From contig NZ_LKEV01000006.1 of the NCBI RefSeq assembly GCF_001412085.1, positions 124,001 through 188,000 of the forward strand: a stretch of 64,000 nucleotides of DNA. The letters are read 5' to 3'. This DNA comes from Corynebacterium lowii (lineage in GTDB: Bacteria > Actinomycetota > Actinomycetes > Mycobacteriales > Mycobacteriaceae). Made by a program: the position numbers and the translations under genes. This document shows, in pieces, positions 27,856 through 37,508 of the stretch; position 1 is the first letter of the stretch; each line of letters starts with the position of its first letter. Below the pieces are notes generated by a model. The model made no database searches. It was not told the origin of the DNA and was given only the letters and a program-made list of their open reading frames with translations.

Positions 27856-28407
27856 TTAGTCTTGGGGCATGTACTGCGCCTCAAGGGCGCGGAAAGCCTC
27901 GACATCGCGCACGATGCTGGCGCGGTCGGCGGCCTGCATGGCCCACATGGGCACGTACTCAAAATCGGGAAGTTCCAGGCGTGCCATGCGCGAACCACGG
28001 GGAAAGGCCAGGCCATAGACCACGGACCAGTGATAAAAGCGGGTGCCTATGAAATTGCGCACCTCCACGCCATCGGCATTGACGCGCACGCGAGGGCGGT
28101 TGAGCCCGATGAACACCACAATGGCAATCACCACGCCCACCCCAAAGAAAGCGAACTTATCAATGGTGGTGACCGCAGCGCCGGTATCCCCCACCCCCAC
28201 CACGGCGGACATAAAAATGTGGACGGCCAGAATAACCACCACGGCTATCCAAGAAATAAGGCGCAAACGCGGCGAGGTGACCTCTAGCTCCCAGGGCTTA
28301 GTGCTGACCATCGCGGTGGGATCGGCGGCGTTATAGCGCTGAAAATCCGCCTCGCTCAGGCCGCCGCCCTGGAGCTGCTGCTCGCCCGGTTGCTTGCTCG
28401 TATCCAC
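27856..28407 (-). CDS. PH domain-containing membrane protein
   Basis: 183-residue protein with a polar N-terminus, two hydrophobic helices (near residues 48-72 and 83-103) and a C-terminal bacterial PH-like domain with [15 protein letters not shown] and [15 protein letters not shown]. Function is unknown; relatives near ribH in mycobacteria are called low-molecular-weight antigen type proteins. The frame is open far upstream inside ribH, but GTG 28407 with GAGG eight bases before it starts the recognisable part. It sits between ribH and uvrC and may be cotranscribed with the rib genes. Confidence 0.75.
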   Translation of the reverse strand: MDTSKQPGEQQLQGGGLSEADFQRYNAADPTAMVSTKPWELEVTSPRLRLISWIAVVVILAVHIFMSAVVGVGDTGAAVTTIDKFAFFGVGVVIAIVVFIGLNRPRVRVNADGVEVRNFIGTRFYHWSVVYGLAFPRGSRMARLELPDFEYVPMWAMQAADRASIVRDVEAFRALEAQYMPQD

Positions 28408-28447
28408 CTTCGCCTCGTCTTTCTGGCCGTGCTCCAACTCTCTGATT

Positions 28448-28927
28448 CTAGCCGGTGATACCGCGCAGCACCACGGCGGTATGCAGGGCGGCCACGGCGG
28501 CCTCCGCGCCCTTATCTTCCAGGGCACCCTCCCCACCGGCGCGCTTCTTGGCCTGCTGATAGGTGTGCGTGGTGAGCACGCCATTGCCCACCGGGGTGCT
28601 CTCATTGAGGGCAATCTGGCTGAGGCCGCGCATCACGGAATCGCACACATAATCAAAGTGCGGGGTACCGCCCTCAATGACGCAGCCCAGGGCCACCACC
28701 GCATCGAAGCGGCGGGCCAATTCCTGGGCCACCACGGGTATTTCCAGGGCCCCCACCACGCGGAACTCCTCCACGGTGGCGCCGGCCTCCTGGGCCGTGC
28801 TCACCGCCCGGGAATGTAGCAGATCGCAGATCTCCTCGTTCCAGGTGGAGGTGACCACGGCCACCTTCATTCCGGTGGCGTCCAAGTTTCCCGCCACGCC
28901 CACGGTGGGCAGACCTTCCTTAGCCAT
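28448..28927 (-). CDS. ribH: 6,7-dimethyl-8-ribityllumazine synthase
   Basis: Penultimate riboflavin enzyme; joins the butanone phosphate from RibBA with the ribitylamino-uracil. The 159-residue protein shows [41 protein letters not shown] and [12 protein letters not shown], all standard for lumazine synthase. ATG 28927 follows AAGGAG by ten bases; longer upstream frames are not used. It starts six bases after ribBA. Confidence 0.97.
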   Translation of the reverse strand: MAKEGLPTVGVAGNLDATGMKVAVVTSTWNEEICDLLHSRAVSTAQEAGATVEEFRVVGALEIPVVAQELARRFDAVVALGCVIEGGTPHFDYVCDSVMRGLSQIALNESTPVGNGVLTTHTYQQAKKRAGGEGALEDKGAEAAVAALHTAVVLRGITG

Positions 28928-28932
28928 GATCT

Positions 28933-30219
28933 CTATTCTCCTTCCAGGAGACCATGATGGGCCTCCCACGCAGCAACATCGGGTAAATCGTGCCCCATGC
29001 GATCCCGCTTGGTTTTGAGGTATCGCACGTTTTCCTCATTCACGGAGACGGGCACGGTCACGCGGCCGGTAATGCTCAGGCCGTGCCCCTCTAGGGTCTC
29101 GCACTTACTGGGGTTATTGCTCATAATAGAGACGGATTGCACACCCAGATTCCGCAAAATCTGCGCGGCGGTATCGTACTCCCTGGCATCGGCGGGCTGG
29201 CCCAGGGCGAGGTTGGCGTCCACGGTATCCATGCCCTCGTCTTGAAGGGCATAGGCCTTGAGCTTCTCGATGAGCCCGATACCGCGCCCCTCCTGGCCGC
29301 GCAGGTAGAGCACGATGCCGCGCCCTGCTTCTTGCACCATCTTCATGGAATTGTGCAGTTGCTGGCCGCAATCGCAGCGCTGGGAGCCGAATACGTCTCC
29401 GGTCAGGCACTCGGAGTGAATGCGCACCATCACGTTCTCCCCACCATCGCGGTCCGGTTCCCCCACCACCAGGGCGATGTGCTCCTGGCCGCTGATGGTA
29501 TTGACGAAACCCATCGAGCGGAAGAAACCGTAGTCGGTGGGCAGGCGGGTCTCCACGGTGCGCTCGATGAGGTTATCGCGGTGGCGGCGCCAGTCGATGA
29601 GCTGGTCAATGGAAATCATGCGCAGCCCGTGGGCGTCGGCAAAGCGGCGCAGCTCGGGGGCGCGCGCCATGTCCGTGGGGTCCTCCTCCGAGACGATCTC
29701 GCAGAGGACGCCGGCCGGGCGCAGGCCCGCCGCGCGCGCGAGGTCGATGGCGGCCTCGGTGTGCCCATCGCGCACCAGCACCCCGCCATCGCGGGCGCGC
29801 AGGGGCACCACGTGGCCGGGACGCGTGAACTGTTCCGGGGTGGACTGGGGATCGGCCAGGCGCAGAATGGTCTCCGCCCGCGAGGTGGCGGAGATGCCGG
29901 TGGTACCGGTGGCGGCGTCCACCGTCACGGTATAGGCGGTGCCGCGAGCGTCCTCGTTTTGGCTGACCATCGGGGGCAGCCCCAGGCGGTCGGCATCGGC
30001 GTTGGTCAGCGGGGCGCAGATATACCCCGAGGTGTAGCGCACCATGAAGGCCATGAGCTCCGGGGTCGCCTTTTCTGCGGCAAAGATGAGGTCGCCCTCG
30101 TTTTCCCTGTCCTCGTTATCCACCACCACCACGGCCTTACCCGCCGCGATGTCCGCGATAGCCTCGTCCACGCTATCGAGGGGAATCTTTTGATCCGCAT
30201 TCACAGTCATGTCGATCAC
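28933..30219 (-). CDS. ribBA: bifunctional 3,4-dihydroxy-2-butanone-4-phosphate synthase / GTP cyclohydrolase II
   Basis: Supplies both precursors of riboflavin. Residues about 10-205 are the butanone phosphate synthase ([46 protein letters not shown]), and the rest is GTP cyclohydrolase II with the zinc cysteines in [15 protein letters not shown] and then [12 protein letters not shown]. The start is either GTG 30219, five bases after GAAGG, or ATG 30210. It lies one base from the ribE stop. Confidence 0.97.
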   Translation of the reverse strand: MIDMTVNADQKIPLDSVDEAIADIAAGKAVVVVDNEDRENEGDLIFAAEKATPELMAFMVRYTSGYICAPLTNADADRLGLPPMVSQNEDARGTAYTVTVDAATGTTGISATSRAETILRLADPQSTPEQFTRPGHVVPLRARDGGVLVRDGHTEAAIDLARAAGLRPAGVLCEIVSEEDPTDMARAPELRRFADAHGLRMISIDQLIDWRRHRDNLIERTVETRLPTDYGFFRSMGFVNTISGQEHIALVVGEPDRDGGENVMVRIHSECLTGDVFGSQRCDCGQQLHNSMKMVQEAGRGIVLYLRGQEGRGIGLIEKLKAYALQDEGMDTVDANLALGQPADAREYDTAAQILRNLGVQSVSIMSNNPSKCETLEGHGLSITGRVTVPVSVNEENVRYLKTKRDRMGHDLPDVAAWEAHHGLLEGE

Positions 30220-30220
30220 T

Positions 30221-30835
30221 TTAGCCTTCCCGCGTCCCCGCGCCGGACGTAGGGGCTACCAACCTTTCCACGTATTTAGCCAGCACGTCCACCTCCACGT
30301 TCACCCGGTCACCCACCGCGAGATTCCCGTGGGTGGTTTCCGTCAGGGTGGTGGGAATCAGCGATACCTCAAACCAGTCCGCGCCCAGGGCGGAGACCGT
30401 CAGCGAGGTGCCGTTGAGGGTGATCGAACCCTTCTCCACCACGTAGCGGGCCACAGATTCGGGGAGCGTAAAGCGCAGCACGTCCCAATGCTCGGAGTGC
30501 TGGCGGCTCAGCAACTCCACGGTGCTATCCACGTGTCCCTGCACAATGTGCCCGCCCAGGCGCTCGCCCACGGCCAGGGCGCGCTCCAGGTTCACCGGGG
30601 AGCCCTCCCGGAGTGTTCCCAGGTTGCTGCGGTTAAGCGATTCTTGCATCACGTCCGCGGCAAAACCCGCCTCATCCTGGGAGGCCACCGTCAGGCATAC
30701 CCCATTGACACTAATGGAATCGCCCAGCCGCGTACCCCCCAGGGCCACGGAGGCGTCGATAGTAATGCGCACGGCGTCGCCCTGCTCCTCTAGGCTGCGC
30801 ACCTTGCCTATTTCTTCCACAATTCCGGTAAACAT
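30221..30835 (-). CDS. ribE: riboflavin synthase alpha chain
   Basis: Dismutates two lumazines to riboflavin. The 204-residue protein has the duplicated barrel: [10 protein letters not shown] at the N-terminus, [12 protein letters not shown] and [13 protein letters not shown] in the first half, [14 protein letters not shown] and [15 protein letters not shown] in the second. ATG 30835 shares its A with the ribD stop (TGATG), so the two are translationally coupled. Called ribC in some corynebacteria and ribE in others. Confidence 0.96.
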   Translation of the reverse strand: MFTGIVEEIGKVRSLEEQGDAVRITIDASVALGGTRLGDSISVNGVCLTVASQDEAGFAADVMQESLNRSNLGTLREGSPVNLERALAVGERLGGHIVQGHVDSTVELLSRQHSEHWDVLRFTLPESVARYVVEKGSITLNGTSLTVSALGADWFEVSLIPTTLTETTHGNLAVGDRVNVEVDVLAKYVERLVAPTSGAGTREG

Positions 30836-31824
30836 CACGAGCCTCTTTCCATTTCTATGAGCGTATCCGGCCCCAGGCGGCGCACCGCGCGGGTGTGCCA
30901 GCGCCGCGCCGCGCTCAGGGTATCCACCAGGGGCTTATCGACGACCCCGAGCCCCCCGCCCAGCAGCACCGGGGCGAGGTAGGCGTGAATCGCATCCACC
31001 TCATCGGCGGCGAGCACCGAGCGGGCGAGCCCGGCTCCGCCCTCGATGAGCACGTCCCGGTCTCCTTTTTCCCATAACGCGGCCAGGGCTTGTTCGATTC
31101 CGGGGTATTGTTCAAAGCCCTGTTCATACATGTAGTCGGGTAATTCCCGGCGGCCAATGACCACGCGGCGCGGCTGATGGGGGTACAAACCCGTGGCGTG
31201 GCGTGCGGTGAGCGCCGGACGATCCGCCCAGGCCGTGCCGGTGCCGATGAGAATGGCATCGCGCTGGGAGCGGTCCCGGTGCACCCAGGCGCGGGCTTGG
31301 TCTCCGGTGATCCACTGGCTGCTGCCATCGAGGGCGGCGGTAAAACCATCGAGTGTCTGGGCGAACTTGAGGGTCACGTGCGGGCGGCCCTTAGCTACCG
31401 CGCGCAGCCAGGGCCGCAGGGGGGCCACGGCGGTATCCAGGCACCCCACCTCCACCCCGTGCTGACGCAGATAGGCCGCTCCCCCGCCCTCCTTCTTTCC
31501 GGGGTCGGGGTGCGCGTAGATCACGCGAGAAACACCGGCTGCTAATAGCGCGTGGGAGCAGGGGCCGGTGCGCCCGGTGTGGTTGCAGGGTTCCAGGGTG
31601 ACCACGGCGGTGCCCCCGTGGGCCGCGCTACCCCCCTGGGCCAGGGCCATAACCTCCGCGTGAGGGCCGCCAGGAGGCTGGGTGGCCCCCACCCCCGCCA
31701 CCTCGCCGTGGGGGGAGAGAATCACCGCCCCCACCGGGGGGTTGGGGCTGGTGGTGCCTTTGACCTCCCAGGAGGCCGCCACCGCGAGGTCGAGGGCGCG
31801 GGTTATCGCCGGATCGCCGTGCAT
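30835..31824 (-). CDS. ribD: bifunctional diaminohydroxyphosphoribosylaminopyrimidine deaminase / reductase RibD
   Basis: First committed steps after GTP opening in riboflavin synthesis. The N-terminal deaminase has the zinc site GGPHAEVMAL and LEPCNHTGRTGPCSH; the C-terminal reductase has VTLKFAQTLDG, SQWITGDQARAWVHRDRS and DVLIEGGAGLARS. 329 residues is normal. ATG 31824 follows the rpe stop directly (TAAATG). No FMN riboswitch was recognised upstream in rpe, so riboflavin genes here are probably driven from further upstream. Confidence 0.96.
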   Translation of the reverse strand: MHGDPAITRALDLAVAASWEVKGTTSPNPPVGAVILSPHGEVAGVGATQPPGGPHAEVMALAQGGSAAHGGTAVVTLEPCNHTGRTGPCSHALLAAGVSRVIYAHPDPGKKEGGGAAYLRQHGVEVGCLDTAVAPLRPWLRAVAKGRPHVTLKFAQTLDGFTAALDGSSQWITGDQARAWVHRDRSQRDAILIGTGTAWADRPALTARHATGLYPHQPRRVVIGRRELPDYMYEQGFEQYPGIEQALAALWEKGDRDVLIEGGAGLARSVLAADEVDAIHAYLAPVLLGGGLGVVDKPLVDTLSAARRWHTRAVRRLGPDTLIEMERGS

Positions 31825-32490
31825 TTAGCGTCGGGCGAGGGTGCGCAGGGAATCCACCACTGCGGCGGGATCGTCGGCCTTGTACACCGCCGAACCGGCC
31901 ACGAAGGCATCGCAGCCCGCCTCGGCCGCCTGGGCGATGGTGGACTCGGAGATGCCGCCGTCGATCTCGATGAGGGTATCCAGGCCGCGCTCGTCGATGG
32001 TGCGGCGCAGGGTGCGCACCTTCTCTAGCTGTTCCGGCATGAAGGACTGCCCGCCAAAGCCCGGCTCCACGGACATCACCAGCACCTCATCGAAGTGTTC
32101 CAGGTGCTCCAGGTAGGGCTCGATGGGCGTGCCTGGCTTGACGGAGAAGGCGGCGCGCACCCCCAGGGCGCGAATCTGGCGGGCCAGGGCCACCGGATCG
32201 GCGGTGGCCTCCACGTGGAAGATCAAGGTGTGCGCCCCGGCCTGGGCATAGCGCTCTACCCAGCGCTCGGGTTCCTCGATCATCAGGTGCACGTCCAGGG
32301 GCTTGTCCGTGAGCCGGTGCACCGTGGCGGCGATGTCCGGGCCAAAAGAGAGATTGGGCACAAAGTGGCCGTCCATGATGTCCACGTGCACCCAATCGGC
32401 GTTGTGAATCCGCGCGATCTCCTCACCCAGGCGGGAGAAGTCTGCGGCCAGAATCGAGGGAGCAATAATCGGAGCGTGCTGCATAGCCAT
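31825..32490 (-). CDS. rpe: ribulose-phosphate 3-epimerase
   Basis: Interconverts ribulose 5-phosphate and xylulose 5-phosphate; its substrate ribulose 5-phosphate is also the precursor for RibBA next door. The 221-residue barrel has APSILAADF, VHVDIMDGHFVPNLSFGP, LDVHLMIEEPE, VMSVEPGFGGQSF and IEIDGGI, which carry the metal and catalytic residues. ATG 32490 lies five bases after rsmB. Confidence 0.97.
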   Translation of the reverse strand: MAMQHAPIIAPSILAADFSRLGEEIARIHNADWVHVDIMDGHFVPNLSFGPDIAATVHRLTDKPLDVHLMIEEPERWVERYAQAGAHTLIFHVEATADPVALARQIRALGVRAAFSVKPGTPIEPYLEHLEHFDEVLVMSVEPGFGGQSFMPEQLEKVRTLRRTIDERGLDTLIEIDGGISESTIAQAAEAGCDAFVAGSAVYKADDPAAVVDSLRTLARR

Positions 32491-32495
32491 TCAGT

Positions 32496-33944
32496 CTAGG
32501 CCTTGCGCAGCACCGCGAAGAACATGGCGTCCGTGCCGTGGCGGTGCGGCCACATCTGCACCGAGGGGTACTCCCCCACCCGTTCCATTCCCGGCACGAG
32601 GCCGTGGGCATTGATCTCGCTCGCACCAAGCTCGGCTATGGCCTTATCGACGATCCCGCGCGTCTCCCGCAGATCCGGGGAACAGGTGGAATACACCACA
32701 ATCCCGCCGGGCCGAGTGAGTTCCAAAGCCGAGCGCAGCAGCTCGAATTGCAGGGCGTTGAGCTCCGCGATGTCGGATTCCTGCTTGCGCCAGCGGGCCT
32801 CGGGGCGGCGTCGCAAAGCACCCAGCCCGGAACAGGGGGCATCCACCAGGACGCGGTCATAGCCCGGTTCCAGGCCGGGGGCGCGACCATCGGCAACGTG
32901 CACCTTTACCGGCAGATCGCGGGTGGCTTTGCGCACCAACTCCGCGCGGTGCTCGGCCGGCTCCACGGCGTCCACCTGGGCCTTTTCTATCCGCGCCAGG
33001 GCACCCATGAGCGCGGCCTTGCCACCCGGCCCCGCGCACAGGTCCAGCCAGCGGCCCCCATCGGGGCCGTCCAGCGCGGCCTCGGTGAGGGCGCGGGCGA
33101 TCAATTGGCTGCCCTCGTCCTGCACCGCCGCCAGGCCGCTGCGCACCGGCTCTAACTCCGCCGGGGACCCCGATTCCAGGTACACCGCATAGGGGGAATA
33201 GCGCCCCTCCTCCCCGCCGGTCACCAGCGCCAGTTCCTCCGCGCTGATCTCTCCGGGGCGGGCCACCAGGTGCACGATGGGGCGCTGCGAATCGGCCTCC
33301 AAGGCGGCCTCTAGCTCCTCCCTGTTGCCCTCCTTGCCCAGCGCGAGGGCGAAGGAACGCGCGATCCACTCCGGGTGCGCGTGCCGGAAGGCCACCCCGG
33401 CGATCTCTTCTGTGGGGGTGAGCTGCTCAATCCACTCCTGGGTGGGCGTGCGCGTAATGGTGCGCAAGATGGCATTGGCAAAGCCCTTGGCCTTCTCCTG
33501 GCCCGCCTCCACCACCAGTTGCACGCTGGTATCCACCGCCGCGTGAGGCTCCACCCTGGTATAGAGCAACTGATAGGCCCCCAGGCGCAGAACGTCCAGC
33601 ACCTCCGGGGCAATGGCCTCAAGGCCCCGCGAGGAGCACCGCTCAATCACGGCATCGAGCACCCCCTGGGTGCGCAGGGTGCCGTAGGTGATCTCCGTGG
33701 TAAAGGCGGCGTCGCGCCCGCGCCCCCGGCGCTCCCTGAGCGCCTTGGGCAGCACGAGGTTGGCGTAAGCCCCCTTGGCCCGCACCGCGCCCAGCACCTC
33801 GTAGGCCACCTGGCGGGGCACATCCACGCGGGATTGAGTTTTAGGCCTCGGCTGCTTCTTGGGGGCCTTGGCTGGCTTGGCAGGCTTAGTGTGCGCGGCG
33901 GCCTTAGCCGATTTGGAACGGGAACGGAAACCTCCGGTGCTCAC
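32496..33944 (-). CDS. rsmB: 16S rRNA cytosine-C5 methyltransferase RsmB (Fmu)
   Basis: Uses SAM to methylate cytosine 967 of 16S rRNA (E. coli numbering). The 482-residue protein has a NusB-like N-terminal domain and a C-terminal methyltransferase with the SAM site WLDLCAGPGGKAALMGA, the motif DAPCSGLGALRRRPEARW and the second cysteine in YSTCSPDLRETRG. A Lys/Ala/Pro-rich basic tail of about 40 residues (KPAKPAKAPKK) precedes the conserved part. GTG 33944 overlaps the fmt stop (GTGA) and has GGGGGAA seven bases upstream. Confidence 0.94.
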   Translation of the reverse strand: MSTGGFRSRSKSAKAAAHTKPAKPAKAPKKQPRPKTQSRVDVPRQVAYEVLGAVRAKGAYANLVLPKALRERRGRGRDAAFTTEITYGTLRTQGVLDAVIERCSSRGLEAIAPEVLDVLRLGAYQLLYTRVEPHAAVDTSVQLVVEAGQEKAKGFANAILRTITRTPTQEWIEQLTPTEEIAGVAFRHAHPEWIARSFALALGKEGNREELEAALEADSQRPIVHLVARPGEISAEELALVTGGEEGRYSPYAVYLESGSPAELEPVRSGLAAVQDEGSQLIARALTEAALDGPDGGRWLDLCAGPGGKAALMGALARIEKAQVDAVEPAEHRAELVRKATRDLPVKVHVADGRAPGLEPGYDRVLVDAPCSGLGALRRRPEARWRKQESDIAELNALQFELLRSALELTRPGGIVVYSTCSPDLRETRGIVDKAIAELGASEINAHGLVPGMERVGEYPSVQMWPHRHGTDAMFFAVLRKA

Positions 33945-34882
33945 TGAAAGATTCCCCCTTCCGGTTGTGCACCCCGCGCCCAATCGGCGGCCGCCATCAT
34001 CTTCTTACCCGGAGGTTGCAGGCGGCTCAGGCGCACCACGCGGCTGCCCGTGCCCACCAGCACCTCCCTCTTGGTGGCGGCAATCTCCCCCGGTGCTAAG
34101 CCGTGGACCTCGGTATCCAGCGGGATCTCCACCGGGGCGATCTTAAAACGCTCACCATCCAAGGTGGTCCAGGCACCGGGGCCGGGGGTATAGGCGCGGA
34201 TGGCGCGGCTGATCTCCTCTGCCGGGGCGGCCCAATCCACGCGGGCATCCTCCGTGCTGATCTTGGGGGCATAGGTGGCGGGCCCCTCCTGCGGCAGCGG
34301 CTGTAGGGAGCCCACCTCTAGGCCCGTCATGGTGTCCACCAGGAGGTCCGCTCCGGAATAGGCCAGGCGGGTGAGCAGATCATCGGCGGTATCGGTGGCC
34401 CGAATCTCCTCATTGCGGCTGGCCAAGATCACCCCGGTATCCAAGCCCTCATCAATGCGGAAGGTGGTGGCGCCGGTGACCTTATCCCCCGCGCGAATAG
34501 CCGCCTGCACCGGGGCCGCACCCCGCCACGCGGGCAGCAGAGAAAAATGCAGGTTCACCCAGCCGTGCGGGGCTACATCGAGCAAATCGGGGGTGATGAG
34601 GTTGCCATAGGCCACCACGGGGATGGCCTCCGGTGCGATCTCGCGCAGCCGGTCGCGCAGCGCCTCCCCATCCTCGGTGCCCGGCTTCAAGGTGACCGGA
34701 GTAAGCACCTCAATGCCGTGTTCCAGGGCCAGTTCCTTCACCGGCGAGGGGTGCAACTTGCGCCCGCGCCCCCGCGGAGCGTCCGGGCGGGTGAGCACGG
34801 CGGCTACCTCGTGAGGTGAATCGAGCAGTGCCTTTAAAGCCACCACGGCGGGTTCCGGGGTTCCGGCAAAAACGATCTTCAT
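33941..34882 (-). CDS. fmt: methionyl-tRNA formyltransferase
   Basis: Formylates initiator Met-tRNA; the product is later deformylated by Def, encoded just upstream. The 313-residue protein has MKIVFAGTPEPAVVAL, VLTRPDAPRGRG, the formyl-tetrahydrofolate/catalytic segment VNLHFSLLPAWRGAAPVQ and the C-terminal tRNA-binding domain. A longer frame begins at 34960, but ATG 34882 directly follows the def stop and is preceded by GGAGGGAAGGAAG, so it is the start. Confidence 0.97.
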   Translation of the reverse strand: MKIVFAGTPEPAVVALKALLDSPHEVAAVLTRPDAPRGRGRKLHPSPVKELALEHGIEVLTPVTLKPGTEDGEALRDRLREIAPEAIPVVAYGNLITPDLLDVAPHGWVNLHFSLLPAWRGAAPVQAAIRAGDKVTGATTFRIDEGLDTGVILASRNEEIRATDTADDLLTRLAYSGADLLVDTMTGLEVGSLQPLPQEGPATYAPKISTEDARVDWAAPAEEISRAIRAYTPGPGAWTTLDGERFKIAPVEIPLDTEVHGLAPGEIAATKREVLVGTGSRVVRLSRLQPPGKKMMAAADWARGAQPEGGIFQ

Positions 34883-34883
34883 T

Positions 34884-35402
34884 TTACTTCCTTCCCTCCT
34901 GAAACCACGCGGCTGCACGGATCTGCGCCATCGCCTCCTTGCGCTCCTGGGCCTGCGCATGCTTGAGGTAGAGCACCCCGTCCAGGTGGTCCGTCTCGTG
35001 CTGAATACAGCGCGCCAGCAGCCCCGAGGCCGTGATCGCCAGCGGATTGCCCTCCATATCGGTGCCGCGCAGCCGCACGCTGCGATAGCGCGGAATGGAC
35101 AGGGAAATATCGGGAATAGAAAGGCAGCCCTCTATCCCCTCTTCTTTTTCCTCCCCCTCCGGCTCCCACACGGGGTTAATCACGTGCCCGCTCAAACCTC
35201 CCGGCACATGCGAGCAATCAAAAACGAATACCCGGCGCAGCACGCCCACCTGATTAGCGGCCAGGCCCACGCCACCGGCGTGCTTCATCGTCTCCGTCAT
35301 ATCCGCCACGAGGGTACGCAGGGAATCGTTGTACTCCGTGAGCTCGCTGGCGCGGGTGCTCAACACCGGATCGCCAAAGAGGCGAATGGGCAAAACAGTC
35401 AT
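34884..35402 (-). CDS. def: peptide deformylase
   Basis: Metalloenzyme removing the N-formyl group from new proteins. All three motifs are present: GGVGLAANQVG (near residue 44), EGCLSIP with the metal cysteine, and QHETDHLDG with the two metal histidines and catalytic glutamate. 172 residues is normal. The gene order priA-def-fmt-rsmB is conserved widely. Confidence 0.97.
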   Translation of the reverse strand: MTVLPIRLFGDPVLSTRASELTEYNDSLRTLVADMTETMKHAGGVGLAANQVGVLRRVFVFDCSHVPGGLSGHVINPVWEPEGEEKEEGIEGCLSIPDISLSIPRYRSVRLRGTDMEGNPLAITASGLLARCIQHETDHLDGVLYLKHAQAQERKEAMAQIRAAAWFQEGRK

Positions 35403-35421
35403 GGTGCCCCATTGTATCGGC

Positions 35422-37479
35422 TTAACCGATATGCACAGGGTCCACCCTCACCCGCAGCGGCAAATCCTCGCGCCGAGCAATCCGGGCCACCATCGCCGCC
35501 TTCAACGCCGCCCCCAACTCCCCGCGCGGCCCCAAAGGTGTGCGCACCAACACCCGCTGGGCGGGCCCAAAGCGCTCCTCATCGTATTCCCCCGGAATAT
35601 GCTCGCCCGCGGGCAAATCCACCGGGCCCAGAATATCCGCGTGTTCCGGCAGGCGCGCCTCCTTCAACAGGCTATCGACGCCCGCCGCCGCGCCGTCGAT
35701 AGCCGCCATGTGCACCGCCGGAGGAAAACGCACCTCGCGGCGTTGCTCCAATTCCCGCGCCGCGGCCCCCGGCATATCCCAGCGGATGAGGTGCTGCACC
35801 ACCGCGAGACCGGGATCGGCCACCACGACCACCTGGCCGCCCCGGCGGTGCGGCTCCACCAGCGTGGCCACCGCCGCCCACTTGGCCAGGGTCTCCTCCG
35901 TGGCACGCAAATCCTGGCGACCCAGCAGCGCCCAAGTATCCAGCAGCACGGCCGCCCCGTAGCGCCCGCCACCGGCTACCCGAGGCTCCGCCCCCGGGGT
36001 GGCTACCACCAGGGCCGGGGCGTCGGGCACCTCCCGGTGCAACTGATTGCCCCCTGAAGAAATCACCCGCACCGAGGCAAAGGCGCGGCCCAGTTCCTCC
36101 GCCGTGCGCTGATTGCCCAGCACCACCGCGCGCAAGGAGGGGGAACCGCAATGGGTGCAGCGGTGGTGGGTATCGGGGCGTCCGCACCACCGGCAGGTGG
36201 GCACCGAGGCCTCTTGAACATGGCCCGTGGGCGCTCCCGTAGATAATCCTCCCGTGGGTAGCCCGACCGGGCCGTTGCAGTGGCGGCAGCGCGCCGGGTT
36301 GCGGCACTTTCCACAGGCTAGCGTGGGAATATACCCCTTTCGGGGGGTGTGTACCAGCACCGGACGGCCGGCCTCCAGCCCCTCGCGCAGGGCGCGGAAG
36401 GCCACGGCGGGAATACGCGCCGAGCCCGCCCGGGGATCGCGGCTGAGCTCAAAATCGGAATCGGCGGAGGCCTGAATGCGGGGCATGCGCACGCGCAGGG
36501 TCTCCCTGCTGGCCGTCAGGCTGTGCGCCCAACCCGATTCAACGAGCAGCTGCGCCTCCGCCGTGCGGGCGTGACCCGCGATGATGAGCGAGGATTCCTC
36601 CGAGGCCACCCGGGTGGTGAGCACCTCGCGGGTGTGGGCGTAGGGGGCGCGGGGGTCCACGTGGTTCTCATCGCCATCGAAGAGCACCACCGCCAATTCC
36701 AGATTCTCCACCGGGGCGAAGGCCGCCGAGCGGGTACCAATCACCACGCGACCTTGCCCATGCAGGATGGAAAGAAAACGCCGGTAGCGCCCCTGCGGCC
36801 CCAGGGAGGCGCCCAAAACCGTGATCTGTTTGGGGCCCATATGCTCCTTGAGGGCGGCCTCTAGGGTGTCCACATCGGCCTGATCCGGGGCCACGATGAG
36901 CACCCCGCCACCGCCGAGAGCCACCTTGGCGGCCAGGGCGGCCAGGGCCGCCGCCCAATCGTCCCCGGGGGCGATCTGCCAGGCCACTCGCGCGCGGCGG
37001 CGCTCCAGCACTGCGTCCACAAAGGATTCCCCGTGCTCGTAGGCGGACCACGCCGAAAGATCCGGCTCCTGGGCTCGGCCCAGCTCCTCCCAGGGGGTGT
37101 TCGTATCGGACTGCTCGGCGCCCGCGTGACGGGCCGGTATGGCCGAGCGAATGAGATCGGAGCGCGTACCGGCATAGCGGGCGCACAGCGAGTCCACCAA
37201 GCGGCGGGTGGACTCCGGGTACACCACCTCCGGGGAAATCACCCGCTCGATATAGCGCAGCTGGCCGGGGTGCTGGGTCTCCTCGCTGCGCTCGATGAGC
37301 ATGGCGTCCACCAAACGCCCGGCAAAGCGAATACGCACCCGCACCCCCGGCTGGGCCTGCTCCGATTGATCCTCGGATACCTGATAATCAAAAAGACGAT
37401 CTAAATGCGCCAGCCCCAGAAGCGGCAAAACCCGCGCCACCGGCTGCTGAGCAGCGGGAACGCGGGAAGAGGTGGCCAT
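35422..37479 (-). CDS. priA: PriA-like primosomal protein, ATPase motifs degenerate
   Basis: 685-residue relative of the replication restart helicase PriA (primosomal protein N'). The zinc-binding part is retained: CGKCRNPARCRHC and CRWCGRPDTHHRCTHCG (residues about 390-440), and the N-terminal 3' DNA-end binding domain begins ARVLPLLGLAHLDRLFDYQV. But no Walker A GxxGxGKT is present where it should be, and the DEAH-box region reads VVLFDGDENHVDP. Actinobacterial PriA proteins commonly lack these motifs, so this is probably a non-helicase adaptor. No ribosome site is evident at ATG 37479. It sits between metK and def. Confidence 0.88.
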   Translation of the reverse strand: MATSSRVPAAQQPVARVLPLLGLAHLDRLFDYQVSEDQSEQAQPGVRVRIRFAGRLVDAMLIERSEETQHPGQLRYIERVISPEVVYPESTRRLVDSLCARYAGTRSDLIRSAIPARHAGAEQSDTNTPWEELGRAQEPDLSAWSAYEHGESFVDAVLERRRARVAWQIAPGDDWAAALAALAAKVALGGGGVLIVAPDQADVDTLEAALKEHMGPKQITVLGASLGPQGRYRRFLSILHGQGRVVIGTRSAAFAPVENLELAVVLFDGDENHVDPRAPYAHTREVLTTRVASEESSLIIAGHARTAEAQLLVESGWAHSLTASRETLRVRMPRIQASADSDFELSRDPRAGSARIPAVAFRALREGLEAGRPVLVHTPRKGYIPTLACGKCRNPARCRHCNGPVGLPTGGLSTGAPTGHVQEASVPTCRWCGRPDTHHRCTHCGSPSLRAVVLGNQRTAEELGRAFASVRVISSGGNQLHREVPDAPALVVATPGAEPRVAGGGRYGAAVLLDTWALLGRQDLRATEETLAKWAAVATLVEPHRRGGQVVVVADPGLAVVQHLIRWDMPGAAARELEQRREVRFPPAVHMAAIDGAAAGVDSLLKEARLPEHADILGPVDLPAGEHIPGEYDEERFGPAQRVLVRTPLGPRGELGAALKAAMVARIARREDLPLRVRVDPVHIG

Positions 37480-37508
37480 GCTGGCCGATTCTACAACCCC
37501 GGCGGGAC

